From NCBI GenBank assembly GCA_023362775.1, contig JALMGJ010000004.1:33473429-33537428 (forward strand): a DNA stretch of 64,000 nt, given 5' to 3'. The notes beneath the pieces were generated by a model, which had not been told where the DNA came from, ran no database searches, and was given only the letters and a program-made list of their open reading frames with translations. This DNA is from Charina bottae (Eukaryota > Chordata > Lepidosauria > Squamata > Charinaidae). The number at the start of each line of letters is the position of its first letter. Position 1 is the stretch's first letter. This document shows positions 31,601 to 42,538 of the stretch, piece by piece. The position numbers were made by a program, and so were the translations under genes.

Positions 31601-33299
31601 AATATTGATGATTACTTAGGTGTCCTCCACTGGTGCCTGATTGGGCATATCTGTACCAGACGTTGAGTTGTAGAGACAAGCAAGAGACACTACTGGTGTA
31701 CCAGCCACTCTGTTGTCCAGCAGTGTCCCTTCCTGAGTTCAAGAACTTTGTTGTTCAACTTTCCCAGATTAGTAGTAGTGGATTTTTCAATGTCCATGTC
31801 CTGGGTAGTAGTTTTGGAGTGGTTCAGAAGTTCATGGCCTCCATGACAAATACATATTCCAATTGATTTTGGGCAAATGCATCCAGGTGGGTACATGCTG
31901 GACCTAGGACCTAGGTTTCATCCCAGAAGAGGTGTTTTCTGATCTGAAAGGGGAGAACATTATCCTTTGTCATTGTCAGATCATGCTCTGATCTGTCTAC
32001 AGTTTGTTGCCACCACTGATCTCTGCAGGGGCAGGGGACTAAGTAAGAATACCCCCTTGGTTTCCAGCAGGCACCTGCAGTTCTTTCTTGCAATATGATG
32101 CACAGCTCAGACAAGAGCACTCTTGAATTCTTGCATGCAGAGATGAGAAGGGTGTTGGGTAAGATTGTTCCCAAGCAGCCTCTTCTGTGCACCAATCACA
32201 GGATGCTCCTTGGAGTATAAAGAGATAAAGCAACAGTAGAAACACCTAGAGCAAAGGTAAGAGAAGGCAATAAGTGATTATAACTGGACACAGCTACAAA
32301 CCAAGATCTAGTAGCCCCAGACAAAATTATTCTGCTTTAATTAGTGCAATGCCATTCAGCAGCACAGTGTCTCCTATTGGGGAGGGATTGGTAGGAAATA
32401 TTCAAGCAGGCTGCTATGACATTTTTGCAAAGAGTTTTTCTGACAAAGTCAGACATATTTGCACTGACTTGCCCTTGGGCAGACCTAAGGGAGATAACTG
32501 TGTTAACCATGATATGATGCTATTTGGTATGCATTTGAGCTTGCTAACACCAGTGATACAGAAGGGTTCTCTGTAATATGACCCCTGCAACCGGTGAGGT
32601 GGATCTCTGCCCCTCTTGGCTTCTTCAGGTTGCCATGGAGAGCAAAATGGCTGGGCCTGTGGTTAATACTTTTCTATGGATTGTGCCCACTGCCTTGAAA
32701 GAAACTTTGGTATCATCAATGCCCACTGAGATGGCATTTTTAATCAACTACCATCCAGGATTCAACGTTCTTAGAAATATCTTGGAGAAAATGGTGGAAC
32801 GCCAGTTACAGACAATCTTGAATGAAGTAGATTATATTGATCTATGCAAGTCTAGTTTCTGAACTGGATTGCTTTGGTAGATGACCTTTATCATGACCTG
32901 AATGGCAGGAGTGTGGCCTTTCTGGTCTCATTGGACCCATCAACAGTATTTAGTAAAGCCTTCGACTATACAGTATTTAGTACCATTAACCAAAGTATCT
33001 TTCTGGACCATCTGTAAGGATTGGGAATGGGAGTAACTTTTTTTTACTGTAGGTTTCGTTCCTTCCTGAGTGGATAATTCTCTTAATGGTCTTGGGAGAA
33101 GAACAGTTCAGTATGTGACCCTTCCTACTTGGAAGCCACAGAGCTTGGTTCTCTCTGTAGTGTTATTCAACATCTACATGAAACCACTGGGAGAGCTCAC
33201 CATCAGTTAAGATATCATCAATATTTTGATGATACACAATTGTTCATCTTCATGTCATAGGCCCCAAAGAAGTCCTCATCAGATGTCTGGGAGATGTTA

Positions 33300-33836
33300 A
33301 GATAAGACTTTAAAAATTGGACACTAAAGGGAACTAGAAGGAACTAAAGACTACAATTAAAGAAGAGCACTTAAATTCAACTTACAAATACAGAATGAAT
33401 CAAAATATTTTAACATTGGACATACTGAAGGATATTTTTGAACAAAGGACCCAAAAGTTAATTTTAAGAGGGTCTGCCTCTATAGATAGACTGTGTTTAA
33501 AAGATGTTATGGAAGACTAACAAGTTTTACCAGACAAGATTATTACAGGCTACAAGAATGACATGGAAAAAGATGTTGCACTGGACATACAAAAGAAACC
33601 GGCTGATGTCTTAATAATTAAAAGGGATATACAAATAACAAACCAAGAGAGTGACCTGGATAATTTACCTATACTGAATTTACAAAAGAGGCTTGTTAAA
33701 GCTTTGAAGAAGTTTGTGAGAAGGGACAAAGAAAAAAATGAAAAGAAATCAAGTTGTAGGACATTATTTGAAGGGACTAAAGATCAAGATTGTTAGAAGT
33801 AAGAGGAAAGGATATTAAGTTGGTTTATTTGATCAA

Positions 33837-33879
<43 letters not shown>

Positions 33880-34337
33880 TAGATAGATAGATATAGATAT
33901 AGATATAGATATAGATATAGATATAGATATAGATATAGATATAGATATAGATATAGATATAGATATAGATATAGATATAGATATGTTGTTATCTCTGGTA
34001 ACCCTTAATGGACTTTTGCTGACATCAGGACTGAAATGACAAGGTTTTAAGGATTTTTTTATAGATAAGAGATGGGATATGGGAAAAAAGATTATTTGTT
34101 GTATTTTTAAGAGAAGGTGATAAGTTACTAAAATTGTGATGAAGGGGGGAGTCATTTCTTTATATATTTCTTTTTTTCCTTCACTATATTTTTATTTTTT
34201 CTTTCTTTTCTATTTTTCTTTCTATTTTTCCTCTTTTCTGCACTTTCTATTTTTTCTTTTTATTCTTTTCTTGTTTTAGTTTGTATTAGTTTTTATTGTT
34301 ATATTTGTATTTTTTAATAAAATTGCTATTTAATAAA
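33300..34337 (+). mobile_element. L1-like retroelement inserted in the L2-like LINE
   Basis: A perfect 19-bp target-site duplication, agatgtctgggagatgtta, lies at 33281-33299 and 34338-34356; removing the 1038-bp insert restores the host LINE. The insert has an A-rich 5' part with short Lys/Asp-rich frames (33563-33796), a long (AT)n/(ATAGAT)n array, and a T-rich 3' UTR ending ttttttaataaaattgctat plus taataaaa. The long duplication and terminal A-rich end fit L1-type endonuclease priming. No RT domain is present, so the class is inferred. Confidence 0.8.
33839..33983. repeat. (AT)n, (GATA)n and (ATAGAT)n array
   Basis: About 19 AT units, then GATA units, then about 16 hexamer ATAGAT units. 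The Ile-Ser and Ile-Tyr repeats in the minus-strand open frame are artefacts. Confidence 0.95.
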
Positions 34338-34880
34338 AGATGTCTGGGAGATGTTAGAGACTGGATGGGATGAAATAAGGTAGCCTGAATCCTAGCAAAA
34401 TGTTTGTCTGAAATGATTTGGCTTGTTGTCAGCTCTAATGTTAGCTCTAGAAAGGGATGCATTCCTCCTGAAGGAACAAGCTCATGATCTGAAGACTTCT
34501 GCTTTTTCAACAGATGGAATCTGGACCAGGGAACCTTCACCCAGTTTTTGTAGTGTTGCGATTATGTGACTATTATTGGAGCAGAGGGTCCTGGCAATAA
34601 TGTCTTATTATCTCCAGGTAAGACTTTTGCAATACATTCTTCTTGGGTTATCTTTGAAGACAAGTCAGAAACTTCAGCTAGTGTGGAATGTTCAGCTGTT
34701 GATGAGCGAGAGCTGTTTTAGAAGAATGACACCAGTGTTGTGGGCATAAACTTAGCTGTCTATTGTTTTCTGGGTCAATTCAAGTTACCGGTGATTCCCT
34801 GCAAATCCCTACATGGCTTGGGTCTAGATTACTTAGGCCATCTGTTCTAAGTAAAACCTGCCTATACTATATGGCCAAAT

Positions 34881-35791
34881 CAGGAAGATAGAATTTGCAT
34901 TCTTGCCCACTAACCACTTCTTTTCTTAGGTTAATTTTAACTACCCTGCCCCACCATTTTTATTTTACTCAGCCTTAAAATAAATTTTGGTTTACCTCCT
35001 AATATTTTCATTAGCTGAGAAGCAGGTTGGGAATCACACAAAAAGGCCTTCAAGGATTCAGGTAACATATTATACCCTAAACATATCTATGCTATATATT
35101 CAGAGTCACTGAAAGTTTGCTAGCTTCCTTTGTCCTAAGACTTCTGGTTCAAGGCATTCCCAGAATTCCCCAGCATTTCCCCATGTTCTGTTTAAACTAT
35201 AGCTAGCAACCTCAGAAACAATCAGAGACTGTCCCTTTCCACACCCCAGCAGTCTTCCTTTGCTTGGCCAGGAACCAAGAATATCTCAATTTATGAATTT
35301 ACATGAGGATCAGAAAAATCAGTAGCAACAATCACAAAGCTCTCTCAAAGATCAGCTAGTAAAGAAGCCAAGAAAGAAAAGTTGAACTAGAATTGATGTG
35401 ACAGGACTCCATTTTTTATGGCAAACATAATGGGGGATGGCGGAATCTGAGCTTCAGAAAAGCTGAACACATAGATCATATACTTGAACTCTCACATCAA
35501 TCACTGAGTAAGCTAGTAAAACACTGTCAGTGTCATTTTCTTCATATGAACCAAAAATAGCAATTAGGAGTACAGTCATCAAGCCCTACCATCTGCCGAG
35601 TCTTTAGTTTAACTCAAAGAAGTATCATTAAGATTACAGTAAGAAGAAATCCATAATTATCTGTCATTGGCTACCACAAATTACAACATTTACCAGCTCC
35701 AGGTATAATTCTAAATCCAGGTACCTACAGGGAATATGACATGGCATATTATAGAGGAATAGACTGCCCTCCTAAAAACAAGTCTCTGATC
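34881..35791. other. Unannotated non-coding stretch
   Basis: No recognised gene or repeat. Isolated cccagaattccccagc near 35158 recalls the palindromic MITEs but no full copy is present. Confidence 0.45.
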
Positions 35792-36054
35792 CCCTAAGCC
35801 AAGGGTCAGAAATGGCGGCTCTTGAGCCAGATCTGGCTCTTTGGCCCCTCGGCTCTGGCTCTCTCTCTCTGTCTGCCACCCGACATCCGGAAAGCCGGTC
35901 TCTGGAAGCAGAGCGAACCCTGGGGAAGAAACAGACGCTGATTGGTGGAGGCTCAGAAGGAAGGACGCCTCCACCAATCAGCGCGCGCCAAAGGGGAGAG
36001 AGGCGGGCTGAACAAGGTGAAGCCCAATTGGCCCTGCTACCCAGAGGCGCGAAA

Positions 36055-36330
36055 AAAAGACCGGTGCGGGGCCTCGCTCAGCTGCGCGCGGAAGCGCTCC
36101 AAAAAGACTGGCGCGGAGCCTCGCTCAGCTGCGCTGGGCTGTGAAGCTGGACGAGCCGCCGGACCTGGAGCGCTTCCGCGCGCAGCTGAGCGAGGCCCCG
36201 CGCCGGTCTTTTTGGAGCGCATTTCCACAGCCTAGCGCTGAGCTGCGCGTGGAAGCGCTCCAAAAAGACCGGCACGGGGCCTCGCTCAGCTGCGCGCGGA
36301 AGCGCTCCAGGTCCGGCGGCTCGTCCAGCT
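36055..36330. repeat. Inverted/direct CpG-rich modules
   Basis: The module aaaaagaccgg...cctcgctcagctgcgcgcgg and its complement alternate at least four times, so the region can form large hairpins. Confidence 0.8.
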
Positions 36331-36362
36331 TCACAGTCCAGCGCCAGCGCCAACCCCACTCC

Positions 36363-36476
36363 CTTCCACGCGATTGGCTCCCGCCCGCAAACCCCGCCCC
36401 CTTCCACGCAATTGGCCCCCACCCGCAAACCCCGCCCCCTTCCACGCGATTGGCCCCCGCCCGCAAACCCCGCCCC
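36363..36476 (-). repeat. Tandem 38-bp repeat, three units, CCAAT and GC boxes
   Basis: Units start at 36363, 36401 and 36439 with an exact 38-bp period, each reading approximately cttccacgcgattggc, then cccgcaaaccccgcccc. On the minus strand each unit offers a GC box and CCAAT. It is the reverse complement of the array at 9081-9200. Confidence 0.9.
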
Positions 36477-36559
36477 CTGGCTCTCAAGCATTTCAAAATG
36501 TGCACGAGCATGTCAAAATGGCTCCCGGCATAAAAAGTTTGCCGACCCCTGCCCTAAGC

Positions 36560-37728
36560 AGAATGGATTGGCATAAATAAAATAGAGATTGGTATCTACA
36601 AAAAGGGTGGGTAAATTGTGACTCTGCAGATTTTTCTGAATTCGACTCCCCAACTTCCCTTTCCATGTACATGCTGACTGGGATTTCTGGGACTTGTAGT
36701 CCTCAGGCTCTCCCCTCCTGATTGAAGTATAATATTTTTGAGAACTTCTACTTTGTTTTATGGGAGTTGGGTCTTTTTCCATATACTCATCAGCCAAGAT
36801 CAGATGTTTTCCATACTGGAAATGGTATATTTGCCTAAATTAAAGTTGCCACATGACTTAAGAGGAGGCTGTTCCATAGAGTGGCACCATGACAGAAAAG
36901 GTCCATTTCCTGGTCGATGGAAGATAATTGTGCCATATGTGGATAATCACAACAGGTGGGCAGATCTATATGGAAGAATCATATAGATCATCTGTTTACA
37001 CCTTTAAAGTTAATATCAAATGTGGTCCAGCAGTAAATGGGCAATTCTTTCAATTATGAAGTTATATATCAGAGGTAAGCACATCATCCAACAGTGTGGT
37101 CATTTTTCAGTGGCTGCAGCTTCTGGGCTATGAATAAGGGCCCCACATAAAGCAAATTACAGTAACAAATATAAGGGTATCAATGCAAGTGTGATTATGG
37201 CTAAGTAATCCTTGTTCAGGAACAGCTGTAAATAATGATAGTAAAAAGTGTTCCTTATCACTGCAGCTATTTGAGCTTCTTTTGACACTGATGTTTCGAT
37301 TAGCACTTCCACACTGCCTATTCTTTTAGTGGGACTGCAATGCATCCAGAACAGCCAAAGAACCTATATATGCAAACCAAGAACTTCCACTCACAGGACC
37401 TCCAACTCATCAGGATTCAGACTTAGTTAAACTGATCCCCGTCCAATTCAGGACTGCATCCAAAAATACTGGCCCAGCACCACCTCTCCTGATTCTGATG
37501 GTACTGTGCTCCAAAGGTCATTCATAGCACATTAAATAGCATAGGGAACAAGCTACAATTGTCCATGAATTCCCCCAATGTTCTCTATTGTAATCAGCTT
37601 TGCAGAGAAAAGCAGAACAACTGCAATGCAGTACACACCCCTCAACTCACAGTCAGTTCATGGTCAGCCTATCCAAAGTTGCTAGGAGATCAAGCAAGAG
37701 CAACAGGACAGCATTTCAGCAAACAGGA
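36560..37728. other. Unannotated non-coding stretch
   Basis: No gene recognised. gggatttctgggacttgtag near 36680 recalls hAT-derived palindromes but no complete element is visible. Confidence 0.45.
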
Positions 37729-37970
37729 GAGCCAGTTTGGTTTAGTGGTTAAGGCAACAGGCTAGAAACCAGGAGTCTGTGAGTTCTAGTCCCACCTTAG
37801 GCATGAAAGCCGGCTTGGTGACCTTGGGCCAGTCCCTCTCTCTCAGCCCAAGTCACCTCACAGGGTTGTTGTTGGGGGAAAATAGGAGGAGGAAGGAGTA
37901 TTAGGTATGTTTGCCGCCTTGAGTTATTTGTAAAAATAATAAAGGTGGGATAAAAAATTAATTAATTAAT
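37729..37970 (+). mobile_element. tRNA-derived SINE with L2-like tail, well preserved
   Basis: Head gagccagtttggtttagtgg (A box), gagttctagtcccacc (B-box region), body accttgggccagtccctctc, tail gccgccttgagttatttgta, then aataaaggtgggataaaa and a TTAA-type run. Confidence 0.88.
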
Positions 37971-38334
37971 TATAATAATAATTTCCACATCCATCTCCTG
38001 ATACAGATTACCAAGAGCATCAGGGAAACCAAGGTTGATTTAGTCCTGAGATCAGGCCTGAATCTAGACTGAAATAGTTCTAGAAAATTGGTTTCCACCA
38101 AGACTGCCCAGCACTCCTCCCCTCCCTTATCCTATAGTATCTGCCAAAAAAAGAACGATTGGGTGACAGTTGTTGAACAGTTTTAATTTACATATTATAC
38201 ATATTACTTTCTTGAAAAAGCATGCTTACACAGCCATTTTTATTCTAAATGGAAACACCAGTTATGGCTCCAATTTGATTCCTAATGTAATTGTTGTCCC
38301 CACTAATTTTTTTCAAGAAAGAAAGAAAGGAACA

Positions 38335-38362
38335 ACACACACACACACACACATACACACAC
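38335..38362. repeat. (CA)n microsatellite
   Basis: Short CA run with one AT interruption. Confidence 0.9.
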
Positions 38363-39791
38363 CTCCCAAATTGCTGTTTGCTTATGAAGATGCTATTTAG
38401 TAATACACATATGGGCAAATAGCAACAGATTTTGAGTAGAAAATCTTGGCAAGAGGTAGGTGCGATGAAGAGGCCAGTGCTGAATCAGGGTGAACTTTTT
38501 GATAGTTTTGTTAAATATGATTTATGTTCTCCTGTATAGAATATACATGTTGCAGAGTAGCAGAACCAGTTCAACAGTATGATCTACCTCTGTTTAAGAA
38601 ATTGGTTTATTGTCTTCATGGTTGCAATTTAGTAAGGATGACATTCTGAAATGGGAAGACTATTCTACCCTGAATGTTCCGTATGTGATTATGACCTCTA
38701 AATATTATTTGATTTACAAAGAATGGTTCTTTTTAGCAGGGGTCTTTTATAGCCATCTGTCAAAAAGGCAGGGATTGAATCTGAGATCTTTGGCAAAGTT
38801 GGTACTGTACAACCCTTCCTCCCTGCAAATGCACACATCTCGCAAAAGTCACCGGCATCTGGTTTAAGCCACAATGATGCAAAAGTGACCAAATGTGCAC
38901 TGTGATGTCACAACATAAATTCCTGTCTTTGGTATATGCATCCCAACATCAAATGCATCTATGTAAACCATGCAGCTTGTGTTGCAATATTTTGATGTGC
39001 ATTTCATCATTTGCTCTCCTTGCCCTTCTGCAGACATCCATGCTAAAAATTAATGTAAGCAATATTGACACAATGATGACCCTATTTTCATTATTGGTAT
39101 ACTTTTTGAAATCTCAGTTTGCTTTAATTGTAGCAGAATTGATACCATTTCTTTTATGATAGCTGTTAATCTAAGATGACCTCAGAAAACAAAGGGGAAA
39201 AAATGAAAACCATGTTCTTGCCTTGTCACCTATAGTAGAAATTCAAAACTGAAAGTTTCCCTCCCACTCAGCATGTGAAGGTTCATTGTTTAACATATAT
39301 ACATTTTTGCCAAACATTTTAAGGTAAAAAAAATAATTGTTATGTGATTTCTTTTTTAAAAAATGGATTTCCTGTCCATTTATTTACATAGGTTATTCTC
39401 AGTTTTTTAAAAGCTATTTAGTAAAGGGTCATCATAAGACATAATGAACTGAACTGAAACAAGCTAGGGAATAAAAAAAGAATAGCACTGCTTTTTAAAA
39501 CTCCTAGAACCCTGGAAAAGATCCAGAATTAATCATCAAAACACAAATTAGGGTTGTAAAGCAGATCGAATGACCAATAAATTACTGCCAAGTAGAGCTG
39601 AAGTGAAGTTTCTGATCATTAACAAAACTTGCAGGATTGGAGAAAGGATGGCGGCAAGCATTTATGGCAGAATTCCCATACATGGCTCTGAAGGATGTCA
39701 GTTGTAAAAGGCTGAAACTAGCTATCTTAAACTACTTGACAAAAGGAGAAAATGTAAACACGATGCATCAAGGCAATTTAATCATCACAGA
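38363..39791. other. Unannotated non-coding stretch
   Basis: No recognised gene or repeat in about 1.4 kb. Confidence 0.45.
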
Positions 39792-39799
39792 ATTTAACC

Positions 39800-39924
39800 C
39801 AGTGTTTTTCAAACTTGGCAACTTTAAGATGTGTGAACTTCAACTCCTAGAATTCCATGCTAACTGGGGAATTCTGGGAATTGAAGTCCACACGTCTTAA
39901 TTTTGCCAAGTTTGAAAAATACTG
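39800..39924. mobile_element. Palindromic hAT-type MITE
   Basis: Ends cagtgtttttcaaacttggc and gccaagtttgaaaaatactg. 8-bp duplications atttaacc (39792-39799) and atttcacc (39925-39932) differ at one position. Centre gaattccatgctaactgggg. Confidence 0.9.
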
Positions 39925-39932
39925 ATTTCACC

Positions 39933-42104
39933 AAGATCATTGTCTCTCATTTGTAACCCTTCTGTATTCTGTCCTTTCCCCCATCTCAGCCTATTACAGA
40001 AAAAAACCCAGAATAGCAGCATATTGTGTTTTGCTAGGTGGACATCCACTTGCAAGCACCCCAAATTCACCCTGCATCATTCATATTTACACCTACGATC
40101 ACTTGTGCTGCTCTTTTGACTGATTTTTCCCATTTATCACACTCAGCTGAGTGCTATGAGAGATAACATCAAATCCTTGTACAGCAGTAGTGAACTTACC
40201 AGGCATTTTGGGAAAAATGACATTTTAAAAAATGCATCTCCCCCTCTGCAAAAGGAAAACATTAACAGGTTCTCTTGTGGTAAAAGGACACCAAAGCACT
40301 TTGTCTGACAAGTGTAGCAGACATTACTTCCCATCATCACCTCTGGGACCAGGGTCTTCTCTGCAAACAGCTTTTAAAAGGACAAGACTATCTCCCAACA
40401 GTGATGGTTGCCTTAATTTATATATTGGCATTAGAATATTATTTTCAGCTTTTAGCTAATGGTGTCTTTCATGCCTCCATACCCCATCAATATGATGCCC
40501 CTTGGGACTGATTTACTAGTGGTTCCAGACAGCAAAAGGCACATAACAGCATTCTAAACCGGGAATAGTAAAACATCTGAAGGGGGATGGGGCACTAAAG
40601 AGGAGGCTTTGAGAAGAACAGCAATGATTGAGGGATTTCATCTTGAGGAACAAGTAGAAGTAGTTTCAAATCCTGAGCAAGACTGTCTTTGACAGTCTTA
40701 CTTAAGACTGTATTCATGTTGAATAGGTGTTACTCAATATTAGTTATGTGAGTAAATTATTTATACCCAAGAGAATGAGATTTTTTTTTAGTAATGTGAT
40801 ACTGTATTGATGGTAATGTCAAGAAGTAGTATTTTGACTGCTTCCTTAATAAAAATGTTTTGTTGTTAACTAAAATTAAGTCTTCTGGGTTTTTTTTTAA
40901 TTTTTAAAATTCTGGTGTATTTCATTGAAAAAGAAATGGCTTTAGAATATTGACATGTTCCATAATATTATTACAATATGCACGCTCAGACTTTTTCTAC
41001 TTTTGGGGATGGAAATTTGGGACTCCGAATCAATATTGAGCTACGTATATCTCTGCTTTTCTTGAAGATTCCTCAGTTGTGCAGAAACTTGTTTGAGAGT
41101 TACTTGTATTCCTTACAAACAGGTCACCATGGACCTTGACATTTCTGGTACTGGCCATTTGGCCCCTAACTACAGGCAAAAAACCCCAAAATTCACTTGC
41201 ACACAACCAATTTTTATATCATTATAGAAATTCTATCATTAGGTTCTGTAGCCTGAAAAAGTTTGATAACTCCTGCTCTAGCTATTGCTAAACCACAATC
41301 CCCCACAGCCTCAGCCAGCATGCCCACACTTTCTTGGAAATGTTCAGCAAGAGACAGAGAGTATACCTTTCCCACCTCTGACTTAGGAGATGAGCAGATA
41401 GTCAGATTTTCTCCAGTGGTTGAAATTATCAAGTGAGGTAGGCAACATTATTGTGTAAAAGTTTGATATCAAAACCATTTCCAGGCACAGTCCCATGGCT
41501 AGAGTCAAGAGGACTGTTTCTCCCACTTTTAGTGAACCCCTGAAGGTTTGGTATTTTGAGAATGAAACTTAGAGAGTAGCCTTCAGCAACCTGCAAATCA
41601 GCTAAATGTCAGTAAAGTCAGGATGACAGAGCAGGTAATCATGTGTCTCCTGCATAAAAGACACAAGAAAGAGATGAGTGTCTGGTCTATATCCTTGCTC
41701 GGTGTCTTTTCCTGATGGTAAAGGGCATGAAGAACACATTGTAATCAATCATTCTTTGCAACTGTGTAGAGACATAGAAGACAGCAGGGTTTAACTACAG
41801 AAGATGTATCAATTTACCCTTGGCCACAGTTGGACAATAGATAAACCTCAAAGGGTAAAGAAAGATTTAACCATTACAGTGCTGTGACAAGAAATTTAGC
41901 TGTTCTATCCTATAAGAGAGCAGCAAGTCCAGCCTTGTGAGCACCACACAAGGAGAGCCGATTCATATGAACATTTTTGAAGTGGGGGGAGGAGGACAGA
42001 ACCCATCAACTGCATAAGGAATAGCTTATGAAACTTGGCTTCTTGCTTGAGTGGTAGGATGTAGAAGAAGAGTAGTCATGGAAGATGAAGCAGGGATCAG
42101 AAAT
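39933..42104. other. Unannotated non-coding stretch
   Basis: About 2.2 kb with no recognised gene or repeat. Confidence 0.45.
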
Positions 42105-42123
42105 CTCTGCTTACTCAATGTCA

Positions 42124-42376
42124 ATGAAGGTTCTCAGTCATCCAGGTGGAACAGTCTGTAGCTTGAATCATGTCAACTGGATTTCTATTTTCTCAGTGGA
42201 AACGTTTCGCTCCTTATCCAAGAAGCTTCTTCAGTCTGAGCAAAGTTAGTAAGGGAATCCTTAAATATGTTTCTAGGGTGGCTGTGTGACCTTGCATCTG
42301 GGGCTAGGTCATGGTTAATCCAGTTGACATGATTCAAGCTACAGACTGTTCCACCTGGATGACTGAGAACCTTCAT
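42124..42376. repeat. 57-bp perfect inverted repeat at the PLE 5' end
   Basis: Arms 42124-42180 and 42320-42376 are exact reverse complements, beginning atgaaggttctcagtcatcc. They enclose the inverted 3'-end copy with its hammerhead-like motif. Confidence 0.93.
42192..42241 (-). ncRNA. Hammerhead-like motif, inverted copy
   Basis: The reverse complement of 42192-42241 has the same core as 59927-59976: CTGAAGA, an extra A, stem II gcttctt/aaggagc, GAAACGTT. It sits in the inverted terminal copy and would be transcribed only from the minus strand. Confidence 0.6.
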
Positions 42377-42538
42377 CGACATATTGCCATACTGTACATT
42401 TTGGGGAAGTAACCCTGAAGTTGGTAAGGAAATTCGAGAAGACAGCAAGAAAGGTGGCAGATTATAGAAACCACCTACGTTTCAACCTCAGATGCAGACA
42501 ACAGACTCATCCCGACAAGCCTACGCCTGCAATCCACA

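Larger units (their letters stand above)
31640..34880 (+). pseudogene. Decayed L2-like LINE ORF2, interrupted by an L1-like insertion
   Basis: Plus-strand remnant with many stops and frameshifts. The endonuclease part (31660-32000) reads LLVYQPLCCPAVSLPEF, then a FMASM segment and MLDL and SDHALI, collinear with the better-preserved copy at 51172-51948. The RT part includes LEKMVERQLQTILNEVDYID (32785-32845), ALVDDLYHDLNGRSVAFLV, then a degenerate INQSIFLDHL, and RYHQYFDDTQLFIF near 33215-33255, where YFDD replaces YADD. After the insertion at 33300-34337 it continues with RDWMG, then ETSASVECSAVDERELF and FKLPVIPCKSLHGLGLDYLG, the usual C-terminal segment of this LINE group. Non-functional. 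Confidence 0.82.
35800..36551. mobile_element. CpG-rich non-autonomous hAT-type element (family 3)
   Basis: Left end caagggtcagaaatggcggc, right end aaaaagtttgccgacccctg. Exact 8-bp target duplication ccctaagc at 35792-35799 and 36552-36559. The interior has several inverted and direct copies of a module containing gcgcggaagcgctcc, agctgcgcgc and aaaaagaccgg, an inverted pair around gctgattggtggaggc and gcctccaccaatcagc, and three 38-bp CCAAT/GC-box units. No transposase. Many long open frames cross it on both strands because CpG-rich DNA has few stops; none resembles a protein family. Confidence 0.92.

Noticed and set aside
33793..34155. 120-codon open frame with Ile-Ser repeats
   Set aside because: Translation of the (AT)n/(ATAGAT)n array.
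35812..36533. Overlapping open frames of 97-137 codons, possible CpG-island gene
   Set aside because: The whole CpG-rich block is bounded by hAT ends and an exact 8-bp duplication, and frames are open on both strands. It is a transposon, not a gene promoter or exon.
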